Assembly (NCBI GenBank): GCA_021234155.1
Contig: JAJEKV010000091.1
Coordinates: 1,435,501 to 1,499,500, forward strand
Direction of reading: 5' to 3'
Origin: Isoetes taiwanensis
Lineage: Eukaryota; Streptophyta; Lycopodiopsida; Isoetales; Isoetaceae
Length of the DNA: 64,000 nucleotides
Shown here: piece after piece, positions 30,492-42,479 of the stretch
Layout: every line of letters begins with the position of its first letter
Numbering within the stretch: position 1 is the first letter of the stretch
Notes under the pieces: generated by a model
Seen by the model: only the letters and a program-made list of their open reading frames with translations
The model's database searches: none
What the model was told of the DNA's origin: nothing
Translations under genes and position numbers: made by a program

Positions 30492-31329
30492 AATGTGGAA
30501 ACAAGTTACTTCAAAATTCTGCACTGCATGGCGAGGCACAGTTGGATGGCTTCTGGAACTTGCATACTTAAAAAAAATAAAAAATAAAAAATAAAATAAA
30601 AATAAATAAATAAATAAAGAAGAACCTGGGGTACATGCAGCGGAACACGAAGTAAATGCGCTCAATGTGAGTAAAAAAGTACCTGACATTCAGAGAAAGA
30701 AAGTGGTACATATGGCGGGATCTCATTAGAGGACAAGGCAAAATTTAAAGTAACTTATCACTACATAAAAAAATATGTCAAACATTTGAACAATCCTACC
30801 AAGCATTTGAATAAACTTTTTCAAGGCAAAAACATGGATTATATGGTGAATTATTTATAGTTCGGCAAGGTTTGGCATACCAGTTCACTAAGTAACCGTT
30901 TTGTATATACCTGCCGGCGCGCGGCAACGCGGAGGCAGGTTGACACAACAGAGAAGTCTCGTAAAGATACTTCCCTATAACGTGGACGACAGATAGGCAT
31001 CCGTTCTGCGCCACGTATCGCCAATCGAACAATCGCAGCAAAGAAGTCAGGGAAAAAAATAGAATGTTAGTAGATGAATTTCCTGGAAAATAAAGTGTGG
31101 CCAAAAAAATGGAAAAAAAAGAGTCATGTGGCGGTATATCATTGGACGGGAGAGCAGAACGACGCATGTCTGTTATTTACGTGATTCTATATATATGCCA
31201 ACTAAATTTTCTTGTTACACAAAGACAAGGTTTGTGCACCCCCGACCTTGAGGAATACCAAAACATCCTTTTCAAAACTTCTATTGGTTCTGTGCTTATC
31301 ATAAGCTTATGCTTGCTTATGCTTTCCTA

Positions 31330-31535
31330 CTTCTTTGATGCTAGCTTCTATAACTTGGAACATGTCTTAAGTCACTTATGTTTTCGAAACTGGGTCATGC
31401 CATGTTGCATGTTTAAGACACTTACTTCTTTGATGCTAGCTTCTATAACTTGGAACATGTGTTTTCGAAATTGGGTCATGTCATGTTACATGTTTAAGAC
31501 ACTGGTGTGTTTTTTTTTTTTTTTTTTTTTTTTTT
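31330..31535 (+). repeat. Direct duplication followed by T26
   Basis: ACTTCTTTGATGCTAGCTTC...GGAACATGT...TTTTCGAAA.TGGGTCATG occurs at 31330-31427 and again at 31430-31500. A run of 26 T (31510-31535) follows, which could be the inverted tail of a retrotransposed copy. Confidence 0.65.
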
Positions 31536-31845
31536 GGATTATGGAAAAGACAGCCAGCACAACTAAAAAGGATCCGTAGATGGAAGGAGGAAAAGGATAA
31601 ATTGTTCATGTATGAGGATGACTGATTTCTAGATGTTAGCCTAAATGTCAAGTTTATTAGGCATGACACTGAGACTCATTGTATGGAAACAAGCCGTAGG
31701 TCAATAAGTTGCACCTCCAGTGTGTTCTTATGATTTGCCTACTCTTTCAACAGAATGCTAAAAGAATTGGTTGGAGCAAGAGCAAACCAATTGGGTACAT
31801 GGTGATTTGCAAAGCCATCAAGGATTTTAAGTTGCATTCCTTGCG

Positions 31846-31960
31846 GGGAATGATTGGTTATTTGTTTGAAAGACGTGGGTACGCCATATTATAGCCAAGA
31901 GGGAATGCTTGGTTATTGTTTGAAAGACGTGGGTACGCCATATTATAGTCAAGTGTTCCA
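31846..31960 (+). repeat. Tandem duplication, 57-bp unit
   Basis: GGGAATGATTGGTTATTTG...GACGTGGGTACGCCATATTA is followed directly by a copy starting GGGAATGCTTGGTTATTG. They differ at three or four positions. Confidence 0.8.
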
Positions 31961-33161
31961 TAACACGCCATGTACAATAAATAAGGAAGAATGTTATTCT
32001 AGATTATAGAAACAAGATCATAAGAGCCATCCATTTCAGGAACTATCAGCTCACCTTCATGTTATAACTAGAGTGATTCGAATCGTCCATTTTTCCTTCT
32101 CTAGAGCATGGATTATTCTCGACAATTTCGCATAGCCTGCATCTAGGAGAATATGAGATTGGCATTGAATCCTCCAACTGTTTGTGTCGTAATCTATGGG
32201 ACAAAAGAACGTGTAAAGCCAGCAAAGAAGGTGGGTAAAAAAAGGAGGTAGCATTGACAATTACACCGTCTGATGTAGGATGAACTAAATGTAATGGTGG
32301 CTGTTCCTTGTTCCTGTTGTGTCATGCAAAAACTTGTTCAATCTGTTTGCCTCCTTGTTTCTGGTTTTTACAAGCTAATTGTCTATGAGGTACATGTCAA
32401 ACAAATGGCCAAGTAGCATTATACATGCCTATATTCACAAATCAGGAAAAGAGGAATCCTTAAAATCCTGTAATGGTGACAGAAAGAGAATTTAACAGGA
32501 ATGTGAATCCAGATTGTGAATTTCTGTACAGTACCATCTCAACTTGCACAGGAGTCTCTTATTCCAAAGTTCAATAAAAGAGAGCACATGAACGTATCTG
32601 GATAAATCAGAGCCTCCTATGACTCACTTGCTATTAGCAAGGTTCAGCACAAGCGATGGAACATGGAACACTGGCTTTAATACTCAAAATCACAGTTATA
32701 ATCACCCTTGTAGTAGCTAGAAATAATCAGCTGTGTCAATCAGAGGACAACAAAGACTGGAAAAGAACTCATTCTTCACAGCGCACAACGAGAAGAAATG
32801 AGCTTATTAGTTTGAACCCTTCTCCTATGTGCATTATCCCTGGACCGCTCGTATGAGTTGTGTAGATTCACCAGCCTGCTTTCACATCTCTCATTATGAC
32901 TTGCACCATAGGTATAGAAAAGACATTACAGCTAGAAAAATTACAGCAATGGTTTATTTATCAATAGCTTTGGCAACATCATCATCGTCAAAACCATTTA
33001 CAAAGAACCTGAGGCAGTGCTTACACAAAATAAAAAGACAGGCGGTGCAGAAACGGGATACAAGCCCAAGCTATGGAACAGTGATACCTATTGCAAGGTC
33101 GAGATTTTTATGCCGCACTGCAATTTGTAAAGATGTGCTGCAGTATCAATGTTTCGGCAGC

Positions 33162-36100
33162 TCACCAAAACCTCGCAGAATAGCACATTCTGGCGACCTT
33201 CTCAGAAACTATAGGCACATGTATGCCATTGCATAAAGAACCCAATGCATCAATTTTGTCTGATGCATCAATTTTGTCCGAATGCAGCACTTTGGCCATA
33301 AAGTCATTAGACTTACTAGATATGGCATCGTCGGGTCCCTTTTCTTCTGACCTCATTGAAGCTACATCCTCCTGAACCACTTCAACAGATGTCGATCTAA
33401 TAAGTCCCTGAACCAAAGGACCTTCGTCTTTCATGTCCACAAGCTTGTGCCCTCCTGCTGCTGTTCTCACTTGAACGACATCAGACAAAGCCTCAATCAA
33501 GTTTTCAAGTTTTGGAAAGCCAAGACTACTATTATCCAGATCATGACTAAACTTCTCACGAAAATCTGGTTTTAACCTTGCCAAAGGGTATCCGTCTTTA
33601 TAACTGGGCACTTTTTCAAGCAGCAATGACCTACAGTAATTAAGCACTGCTTCTTGCCCCAAGATTTCTTCAGAAGTGTTAGAGTTAGTCATGACAGGGA
33701 CCCATTTTGTTTCCCCAGCAGAAGCTTGTGCCGTTGTTGTAGTATCAGAATTAGTAGCTGGGAAGAGCATGCATAAACCTGGCCTGATATTCTCTAGCCT
33801 TATAACATCACGAAACTGTTCCAGAAACTGTGGAAGCTTGTTAAAGCCTAAAGCTTTTATGTCCAATTTAATACCATGAATAGATTCAAAATTCCTGGGA
33901 AGTAAAGATATATCATACCCATCCTTGGCAGTAGTCGTAACATGAGAAAGCAACGACTTGAATTTTTCCATTACTTCTGACGAATTAACTGGCTCATTCG
34001 TGCCGGTTATGCTCGTCAGACATTTGTTTGGTACCTTAAGTGAAGTAATGTTAGATTTTGTGTTGCCAACACTTGCTGGCATAGTTACGGCAGCAGCCAC
34101 AGCAGGCAGACAAGCCTGTTTTGTCGGGACAGGCGCTGTTCCTCTGGGGAACAGCAAAGTCAATCCCTTTCTAGGATGTTCCATGCGCACAACATCCTTA
34201 AACTCGTATACAAGGTCAATAAACTTAGAAAAGCCAAGTGCTTGGTGGTCTAGCCTGATACCTCGTGCACTTGCAAAGTCTTTCCTTATCAAGGACACAT
34301 CATATCCTTTATTAGCTTTATCAGACTTCATAATTGAACTCAGCCAAGACCTCAGCTCTTTCATAATACTTTCTCTATTCCTTCCTCCCCCATTAGGTAG
34401 AGAAGCACGGCTCCATGAATCTCAGTATGGCTTTTACCAATGTTAAAGGTTGATTCAAGAAGGGTATGCCCGTGCTGCTTGCCAATGGTAAAGGTTGATT
34501 CAAGGAGGGTATGCCAGTGCCATTTGCCAATGGTAAAGACTGATTGGGGAAGAATATGCCAGTGCTGCTCGCCAGTTCTATAATCAAAGGTGACCATAGT
34601 GAGGGATGTGGCTTTATCCAGCGCTTTACAGATACCGCCTGCTGTATTATGTTGCAGATCTCCCCTAGTGGCAAGGAACAAATGCTTAATGGACCATGCA
34701 ATCTCAAGATGAGTGCAGCAGCATATCTGAATAAGGGGCACCGAAATTGTAAACAACCAAGTGAAACAACAGCAAAACTTCTAAACTAAATAATTTACTT
34801 AACTGGTTTTCAGTGGCCATTAACAAGTTCCGCCCCTTTTCTGTGCAAAGAAAGTGGTAAAAGTCCTTCCACACTTCTGGCGAACATTGGCGAAGCATGT
34901 ATGGGTCAATAGATGGCCAAAGCTCGACACCCCTACGAAGGAAAATTTGAACTCCAGCCCCTGTTCCTATTTTCTTTGCAATAATTTCACCAACAGCTAT
35001 GGCCCTGTCTAGCGTTTGCCTTAAGGCAAAACGCACTGGGTATTTATCTCCAAGAAATATACAGTTATGAATATTAGCCTCAGAAGGGAACATCATTTCA
35101 ACTCGTAGAGTATCCATTGCCTTATAAATTGCACTCACATGGGTATAATAGTTGATATCCATGGAAGGCATAATCATTGATGTTTGAGGCATGAGGAACT
35201 GGGGAGCCAACAAACCCCTTTTAGCTTTCACCGGAGAGTTATATTGGTTTGGTTGTTTTATATCAGGTTTCCCACCAGCTAAAGACTTTGATTCCAATGC
35301 CAATGTGGAAGGCAGGGATACAGGCTTATTCACACTAGGAAAAGGGCGCACATTTGGTCCTGCTTCTGATATAATACCTGAGTGCACCATTACTGGCTTT
35401 GCTTCAACAGAAAGCTGCTGAAATGTCATTGGCGAAGGATTAGTTTTTACACTCGTAGAGTTAGGAATCGTCGAAGTTGATGATGATACTGGTAGCTGTG
35501 ATTGTTCCTTGCAAGAAACTGCCTTTGTGATTTTACCTCTGGCCAAATCAGACCAATGCCAAATACAAGTTGCTGCTCCAAGCAAAGATGGGGAGACTTC
35601 AACCTTCTCAGGGCGAGCTAGAAGAATGTTGTATTTTCTCATGCGCAGACGGTGCAAAGAGTTTGCAAAATCACGATCTCCAGAAATGAGAAGGTAATGT
35701 GCAGGAGGTGGATTTTCGAGTGCCCAAAATATCATATCAACCAAAATAGCTTTATCACTGGCATCCTTACGACCTAGCAAAAGAAACAAGAAAGTCAGAT
35801 CAAGATACAAATCATCAACTAGAAAAAGTGCGACTGGTTTTGTATTAAAATTGTCATTGGCAAAATTGCTTTCCCCCAACCGCCTCCATGTAAGAGTCAA
35901 TCAAAAAACGACCAATTTTCACCCAATTCACATTGAGAGGAAAAAGCACAGTGAACTTAAAGCAAGAAATGGTTTTCAATCACTTGCCAATGCTACAGAC
36001 CCTTAATTAAAGAAAAGAAAGATGAGTTGCATTAGATAACAAACTGTTCTTTGTTGTTGTTGTTGTTGTTGTTGTTCTTGTTTTTCTGTTGCTTCTATGT

Positions 36101-36485
36101 GTTGATTGTAGATCAGATATGCAACGTTTAATAAGAGCAAAACTTTTTTTTTTGTTGCGAAAACCCAAATCAGGTTAAAAATTTATACATCTTGATAAAG
36201 TGAAACTGTAATAGAAAGCCATAGATAAGTGTCAAGGGACGTACCAGAAGGAATATGCTGTAAGTTAACGCCAGTACTTGAAAGTGCGTGCTGTACATTC
36301 CTGGGAAGAAGAGAGGTATCGCCATAGGCTGAAATAGTAATGGGGCCACAAAAACCAGATTCATGGAGGACAGACCCTATGTTGCAAGCAATATCATGTG
36401 GATCAAGAGAAGAGGGCACTTGGCAATTCTCGATGTCCCACCATACGGATATCTTAGCAGTTTTGGAGGCACCACTTTCGCTCAT
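33162..36485 (-). CDS. NYN-domain RNase with LOTUS/OST-HTH repeats (MARF1-like plant protein)
   Basis: Exon 1 is 36245-36485 (MSESGASKTAKISVWWDIEN, then YGDTSLLPRNVQHAL; donor CTTCTG/GTACGT). Exon 2 is 34804-35773 (GRKDASDKAILVDMIFWALE, LLISGDRDFANSLHRLRMR; acceptor TTTTGCTAG, donor CCA/GTTAAG). Exon 3 starts at 34726 (YAAALILRLHG). All joins keep frame. Exons 1-2 form the NYN nuclease fold with acidic D, D, D residues. Three LOTUS domains follow at about 34360-34110, 33960-33760 and 33630-33440 (KGYDVSLIRKDF, DGYDISLLPRNF, DGYPLARLKPDF). Plant relatives act in RNA processing or decay. Between exon 3 and the first LOTUS the frame shifts once near 34420, either an unseen intron or a true frameshift. 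Confidence 0.85.
34435..34585 (-). repeat. Three copies of a 45-bp (15-residue) in-frame repeat in the NYN-LOTUS gene
   Basis: Units begin at 34450, 34495 and 34540, exactly 45 bp apart, and read (minus strand) STGIFFPNQSLPLAN, GTGIPSLNQPLPLAS, STGIPFLNQPLTLVK. The period is a multiple of three, so the repeat adds 15 residues each time without shifting the frame. It lies just before the frame change that precedes the first LOTUS domain. Confidence 0.85.
36051..36076 (+). repeat. (TTG) microsatellite in intron 1 of the NYN-LOTUS gene
   Basis: About eight and a half TTG units, inside the intron between 35774 and 36244. No coding effect. Confidence 0.9.
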
Positions 36486-36836
36486 TATGCATGAATTGAT
36501 CTTAGCCTGAAAGGATCGAAGAAATTAGACAGCGAAGTTTCCAAACAACCTAGTTACACTTACATTGGCGGTGAGGAGACGATCGAGCTAGCCGGCAGCC
36601 TAGAGGAGGATCGCAGAACAGAAGGGGCCAAGGCGCCGAGGCGCAAGCGCCAGATAAAGAATTGAATTCGAAGGGAAGCATATCAACCATCAATCACCTT
36701 AGATTTTTTTACCTGCCAAAGGTTCCTCGCGCCCTTTCCTCGAAGGATGACCTTTGACATGTACAATAGAGGTCTTCAACATCAAAAGGCATGAAGTGAA
36801 CTTTCCAATCGGTTTTTCTCAAAGGCTTAAATAAAT
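36486..36836. promoter_or_regulatory. 5' region of the NYN-LOTUS gene
   Basis: The minus strand upstream of ATG 36485 has a CG-rich stretch (36560-36650) and no open frame. It is the likely 5' UTR and promoter. No clear TATA box was found. Confidence 0.35.
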
Positions 36837-37400
36837 AATTACAAGAAGTTTATTGCGGTGGCATTATTATCGGGAGCATTTCTATCCTTTCACACCCTAT
36901 AAGTAGAGGAGTGATATAGGCAAAGAAAATTGTTTGTCATCGCTGGGAACGTTTTCCTTTACCTCACAACTCTAAGAAGAACTAATGCCAAAGCCCCTTT
37001 TATTGGCTTGCCCCTTTAAAGGGCAATTCGATAGGGAAAGGGTTGGTTTTGGCATTTTTAGGTAGATGTCGAACATACCTAAAGGTCTAACAGCCACAGT
37101 TTCTGGTCCTTAATTTGGCGGCCTTTTGCAATTGAAAGGAGGAAAATTATGGGCGGTCCCTTTATAACCTACCCTTTAGAGGAGGAAAAATTTATGATCA
37201 TAGGTTTTTTCTCCACATTAGGTTAAAATATGTAGATACAAATGTCGATTGTCAAGCTATATTGGCATGCACTATATTGATATTAATGGTTAATGTATGT
37301 TATACAGTATCACAAGAATTTTTAGTTCCAAGCTAATGGATGATTTTTATTCTGATTAATTTTAGCTTAATATCTTTGTGACTGGCTCCATGGTTTCAAC

Positions 37401-37408
37401 TATATAAA
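37401..37408 (+). promoter_or_regulatory. TATA box of GDSL copy 1
   Basis: TATATAAA lies about 200 bp before the ATG at 37610, followed by the AGGAGTTAAGGAGCAAGGAC leader. Copy 2 has CATATAAA at 41563-41570, a weakened box. Confidence 0.55.
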
Positions 37409-37609
37409 GAGGAGTTAAGGAGCAAGGACATGCTTCTTTTCCTAGGATCTCTAGTCCTTGTTTGAAATGCTTGAGCACCCTTTGCTTAGATCCGGTTGAA
37501 AGCTTTCTTATAGTTGAGTAGTAAGGAGGGCACATTCACTGAGCATTTATCTATTCATCTTTCTATTAAAATACGTCATTCCCATTCAAATAAATTTCGT
37601 TGAATCACT

Positions 37610-39073
37610 ATGCTTTACTGCTATCTTCTTCTTTTTCATTTAGTCTATGTTGCACTGCCGCTAGCCTTTGCCAAGCATGCTCATGCTTTGTTCATCTTTG
37701 GGGACTCTTTAACGGATGTTGGAAATAATAATTATCTTTCCACAAAAGCAAAGGCCAATTATTATCCTTATGGTATCAATTTTAAGCACCCAGATTGTAA
37801 CCGGAAGGTTTTCTCGATGGTCCCTCATTTCGTGACTATATAGGTATGTCTTTCTTTTAAATTAAAATCTTGTATAGTTGATTTTGCTCTCAACTAAAAA
37901 TGTTGTTTTTTGTTCCTTCCTTCCTTCCTTCCTTCCTTCCTTCCTTTTATTCTTTCCTTTTCTTCAAAGAAAATATATGGGCTTAGATTTTCCGGCCTCA
38001 GATCTTTTCAACACCCACTAATGTTGTACATGGTGTCAATTTTGGTTCTGCAAGTTCAGGAATCTTAAATGAAACAGGGATTGTGAGTAATTCATTTCAT
38101 TATACCTTGCTTTTCTAATTTACAATTGGCCCAAATTTCATTAGTATTTGTTTTTTGTAGGGGCAAATATTGTCATTGTCAGAACAAGTAGCCGGGTTTG
38201 GAGAGATCGCCAACAAAATATATGCTTCTAGACACTCTTCCATTATAGCAAAATCTATCTTTTATATAACCATAGGAAACAATGATGTTAACAATTATGT
38301 ACAACAATATACAAACGTTTCCCAATTACCAGAGGATTTCCAAAAGGCATTGATACACAGTCTCGAAGAGCAAATTATAGTAAGTATATGATTCCCTTAC
38401 ATAGAGCTCTAATAAATTAGAAAAGATTTAAATTAGAAAAGATTTGTTATTAAAGTTTTATTTTTATATTATTTTATTAGCTTAATTCTTTTGCTATTAA
38501 TAATTGTTATTTCATTTTAATAGAATCTCTACAACTATGGTGCTCGTAAGTTTGTTATGACAAGCCTTAGTGATGTGGGATGCATTCCCATGAATCAAGA
38601 CTCTAATGGATGCTCTAAATTGAAAGAAGCTGTCGCAAAGCATTTTAATGTTGACTTACTAACAGCTTTGAAGAATCTTGAGAGGTCACTAAGTGGAATT
38701 AAGTTAGTTTATGCCAATCTATTTTATGCTATGGCACAATCTGTTCAACGCCCTTATCTATATGGTATTTATGTTGTTATTATGTTAAGTTTTTACTTCA
38801 TTCATTTATATTAGGTTATATTCATTGATCAATATTGCAGGATTAAAGAATAGCCACAACCCATGCTGTCCAAGAAAATCATCTACAAACACACTCGTTA
38901 CTAGAAATTGGTGTTTGGTTGGAGACGACTTTTGCAGAAACCCAAAGAGCTACATGTACTGGGATGAAGTTCATTTCTCGACAGCATTCAACCAAAAGAT
39001 AGCGAAGATCTTTTGGGAGGGGAACACAACGTTTGTACATCCCATAAATATTAAACAACTTGCATTGTTATAA
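37610..39073 (+). pseudogene. GDSL esterase/lipase, copy 1 (five exons, two frameshifts)
   Basis: Exon 1 (37610-37842) has a signal peptide ([20 protein letters not shown]) and block [16 protein letters not shown] with the nucleophile Ser. Exon 2 is about 37968-38081. Exon 3 (38161-38378) has IGNNDVNNYV (block III). Exon 4 (38524-38763) reads LYNYGARKFVMTSLSDVGCIP. Exon 5 (38842-39073) reads YMYWDEVHFSTAFNQKIA with catalytic Asp and His, then TAA. Compared with copy 2, one base is inserted near 37812 (GGTTTTCTCGATGG) and one in exon 2 (ATCTTTTCAAC), which shift the frame. The family is secreted and hydrolyses esters or lipids. If these are sequencing errors the gene could be intact. Confidence 0.8.
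37913..37946 (+). repeat. (TTCC) microsatellite in intron 1 of GDSL copy 1
   Basis: Eight TTCC units. They are absent from the corresponding intron of copy 2 (42060-42080), so the tract expanded after duplication. Confidence 0.9.
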
Positions 39074-40034
39074 AAGAATAGGGATTCCTATATCTATTCT
39101 ATTCTATTCCATATCTGGAATCATATGAAGGCATTTTTTTTTTGGAAATTGATATTTATATATTTGTTATTATAACGTTTAAATGTATATATGTATATCA
39201 AAATATTATACTAATATGAGGGGATCAATTAAAGCATGATCTAGAATTAGTTAATTCTAATATTGATGATGCAAATGCTAACACAAAGAATCAAATTTAG
39301 TTTGAAGTGTGAGTGTCAGAAGTTGTTGAGAGTGGACTATGTGGACATATATAGAGAGAAACTAAGGAGACCAAACAATCTTTATGGTTTTTTTGTGGGA
39401 CCAAATTGTAGTAGGATATGAATGCCAAAAGAATATGTTATAAGAATATGAACTGAAAATACGTGTGGACCTGATGAGCAAATTTATAATGGCTTGTTAT
39501 CTTCTTCATAGGTGCCGGTCCATTTGTTTGCTCCACTCGATATTATAGAGAAGATTAGAGTGCCCTAAATATAACCTTCTATGGAAATAGAATAGAATTG
39601 AATAATACAATAATGGAAAGAAAAGCTTAGAAATTTATCTAGCATTTAACAGAAATTCCCATTAGGAGACCCTATAAGAGACAAATGCAAAGTCTGAACA
39701 AGTGGTACTATACCACTTCACAACTGTGAAAGGTTCGCAAGAATGTTTGTAGCTCTACTAAGATGCAAAAATCCATCTATATTATTGGATTGAAGCTTCC
39801 TATCAAATCTTATTTTGCTTCTTGAATGCCTTTGTCAATTGACCAATTTGAAATGAAACTTATATCCAGATTTGCCCCTCTAATCCCACATAATTCTCGT
39901 CAACAATTAGCATTCATGACGGCCATTCCCGTATTTAGAACTAGCTTAACAAATCGACGTGATGAAAATAGATATTCAACCACCACTTTTGTTTATTCAA
40001 ATTGGCTTCAATTGAATACATACGACCCACTTAA
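39074..40034. other. Unassigned DNA between GDSL copies
   Basis: AT-rich. No convincing gene; the 75-codon frame at 39826-40053 has no recognised domain. Confidence 0.3.
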
Positions 40035-40425
40035 TAACCATATAACCATATAATCCCCCCTAAGTGCATATTCACACAAGTGCTACCTCCGCGCATCGAG
40101 AGTTGTTGGATAGGCATATTCATGAGTTGTTCTTCTCCCCGAGTCAGAATAGCTTATCCTTGTTTATGGGATATGATCCCACAAGTTAGGGCATATAGTA
40201 TAAAAAAAATAAGGATGTACCTTAAGATTTCGTGACAAATACTTAGTGACGCTTTGATTCATACATGTATTGTATATGATGAGGGGGCTCTCATTGCCCT
40301 ACATACACGTATTGTATATGATGAGGGGGCTCTCATTGCCCTACATCGCCCCTCCTGTGAATATGCACTCCAACCAAAGGGGGTCTTGGGGGGATTATGT
40401 GGTTATATATAGTTATTGTTGGTTA
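40035..40425. mobile_element. Terminal-inverted-repeat element (MITE-like), copy 1
   Basis: The left end ACCATATAATCCCCCCTAAG then TGCATATTCACA is the inverse of the right end TGTGAATATGCA ... GGGGGGATTATGTGGT. Inside is a 45-bp tandem duplication around GATGAGGGGGCTCTCATTGC (40265 and 40318). Related copies lie at 58260-58590 and 60535-60665. No coding capacity. Confidence 0.65.
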
Positions 40426-40539
40426 TTACTATAATGTATAAACCTAATAATCCAAGCAAAATGGGAACAAAGAGTTGCATAATTGTTATATCAATTATGC
40501 ATGATAAAAAATCTCAATATCAATATAAAAGGTGAGCAG

Positions 40540-40640
40540 TGTATATAGGGATTAACCTCGGTCGCACGGCGATAGGCGATACCTTGGCGAGGCATGATAA
40601 TCAATATCAATATCAATATAAAAGGTGAGTGTTGACCGTG
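40540..40640 (+). repeat. Short duplication CAATATCAATATAAAAGGTGAG
   Basis: The string occurs at about 40515 and 40606, with AATATC repeats before the second copy. Confidence 0.6.
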
Positions 40641-40974
40641 GTACATTAGATATATGAAGTCAAGAATATGAAGTTCACATTACCATTATACATTTGAATA
40701 TGTACCATGTAACTATGAGCGTTTATGCTTAACATTAACATGTCAAATATCTAGCATAGTACAAACAATAATAATTGGATCCAAATATTGAGAACTTGTG
40801 TCATGTCTATTGCCTCCATTGTAAGTCCGCTGCAACATGGCCACTATAATACATGTGCAAGCGCAGTTGCAACAAGATGGAATATCCATCGCTATTAAAA
40901 GAGCTATGATGCAAAAAAAGAGCAATCACTGTCCTACACGCACCAGGAAAATTTTGACTCCAAAACAAGGATAA

Positions 40975-42258
40975 TTACAAGAAATTTATTGTGGTGGCAT
41001 TATCGGGAGCATTTCTCTCCTTTCACACCCTATAAGTAGAGGAGCGAGTAGACAAAGAAAATTGTTTGGCATCGCTTCCCTTTACCTCACAACTCTAAGA
41101 AGAACTAGTGCCAAAGCCCCTTTTATTGGCTTGCCCCTTTAAAGGGCAATTCGTTAGAGAAAGGGTTGGTTTTGGCATCTTTATGTAGATGTCGAGCATA
41201 TCTAAAGATCTAACAACCATAGTTTCTGGTCCTTAATTTGGCGGCCTTTTGCACTTGAGAGCAGGAAAATTATGGGCAGTCCCTTTATAACCTAGCCTTT
41301 AGAGGAGGAAAAATTTACGATCATAGGTTTCTTCTCCACATTAGGTTAAAATATGTAGATACAAATATCGATTGTCAAGCTATATTGGCATGCACTATAT
41401 TAATATTAATGGTTAATTGGCATGCACTATATTAATATTATATTATAATGGTTAATTTATGTTATACAGTATCACAAGATTTTTTAGTTCCAAGCTAATG
41501 GATGATTTTTATTCTGATTAATTTTAGCTTAATATCTTTGTGACTGGCTCCATGATTTCAACCATATAAAGAGGAGTTAAGGAGTAAGAAGGACATGCTT
41601 CTTTTCCTAGAATCTCTTGTCCTTGTTTGAAATGCTTGAGCACCCTTTGCCTAGATCCGGCTGAAATTTTTCTTATAGTTGAGTAGTAAGGAGGGCGCAT
41701 TCACTGAGCATTTATCTGTTCATCTATTCTATTAAAATATGTCATTCCCATTCAAATAAATTTCGTTGAATCACTATGCCTTAATGCTATCTTCTTCTTT
41801 TGCATTTAGTCTATGTTGCACTGCCGCTAGCCTTTGCCAAGCATTCTCCTGCTTTGTTCATCTTTGGGGACTCTTAACGGATGTTGGAAATAATAATTAT
41901 CTTTCCACAAAAGCAAAGGCCAATTATTATCCTTATGGTATCAATTTCAAGCATGGTAGTGCCACTGGAAGGTTTTCAGATGGTCCTCTGATTTCAGACT
42001 ATATAGGTATGTCTTTCTTTAAATTAAAATCTTGTATAGTTGATTTTGCTCTCAACTAAATGTTCATTTTTATTCTTTCCTTTTGTTCAGCAAAATATAT
42101 GGGCTTAGATTTTCTGCCTCCGTATCTTTCAACACCCACTAATATTGTACATGGTGTCAATTTTGATTCTACAAGTTCAGGAATCTTAAATGAAACAGGG
42201 ATTGTGAGTAATTCATTTCATTATACCTTGCTTTTCTAATTTACATTTGGCCCAAATT
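40975..42258 (+). repeat. Tandem gene duplication, copy 2
   Basis: Counterpart of 36837-38130. A local duplication of TTGGCATGCACTATATTAAT (41389 and 41416) is private to this copy. The homology ends abruptly at about 42258 in intron 2 (CATTTGGCCCAAATTT). Confidence 0.9.
41778..42204 (+). pseudogene. GDSL esterase/lipase, copy 2 (truncated)
   Basis: The ATG that matches copy 1 is followed at once by TAA (ATGCCTTAATG), and one T is lost in the block I region (GGGGACTCTTAACGG), destroying FGDSLTD in one frame. After that the frame reads [33 protein letters not shown], and exon 2 YMGLDFLPPYLSTPTNIVHG. These later parts are better kept than in copy 1. Exons 3-5 are absent. An alternative ATG at 41766 gives a 97-codon frame with no signal-peptide logic. 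Confidence 0.85.
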
Positions 42259-42479
42259 TACCCAATTGGAACTTGTCCGTATGACAAGTGCTACACCGTG
42301 AACTAAGAGACAAAACAAAAGATATCCGAAGCCACAAAACTACACCAAGAAGAAGAAAACATGCACATCCAATAGAAGAACCCTTGAGCCTACCTAGAAG
42401 CTTGCACAAGTGCTAACTAATCGAAAAAAAAGAAGATAGAAGGATGACCAATGGAGAAAAAAACTCGAGGGCAAACCCC
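42259..42479. other. Unassigned A-rich spacer
   Basis: Sits between the broken GDSL copy and a LINE-A 3' end. No feature seen. Confidence 0.3.

Larger units (their letters stand above)
30492..33160. other. Unassigned DNA downstream of the NYN-LOTUS gene
   Basis: No coding region was recognised. The part nearest 33160 is probably 3' UTR and terminator of the minus-strand gene. The block contains A/T-rich low complexity at 30569-30620, an imperfect duplication at 31330-31500 followed by 26 T (31510-31535), and a tandem duplication at 31846-31960. Confidence 0.3.
36837..38130 (+). repeat. Tandem gene duplication, copy 1 (promoter plus GDSL exons 1-2)
   Basis: This block is about 90 percent like 40975-42258 by eye, an offset of about 4.13 kb. 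It includes the upstream region (GCCAAAGCCCCTTTTATTGG, CCTTTAAAGGGC), the TATA box, exon 1, intron 1 and exon 2. The similarity stops in intron 2, where copy 2 is cut by other DNA. Confidence 0.9.

Noticed and set aside
31097-31579. 160-codon plus-strand frame ending in a Phe run
   Set aside because: Its end is the T26 homopolymer and its middle is a direct duplication; not a credible protein.
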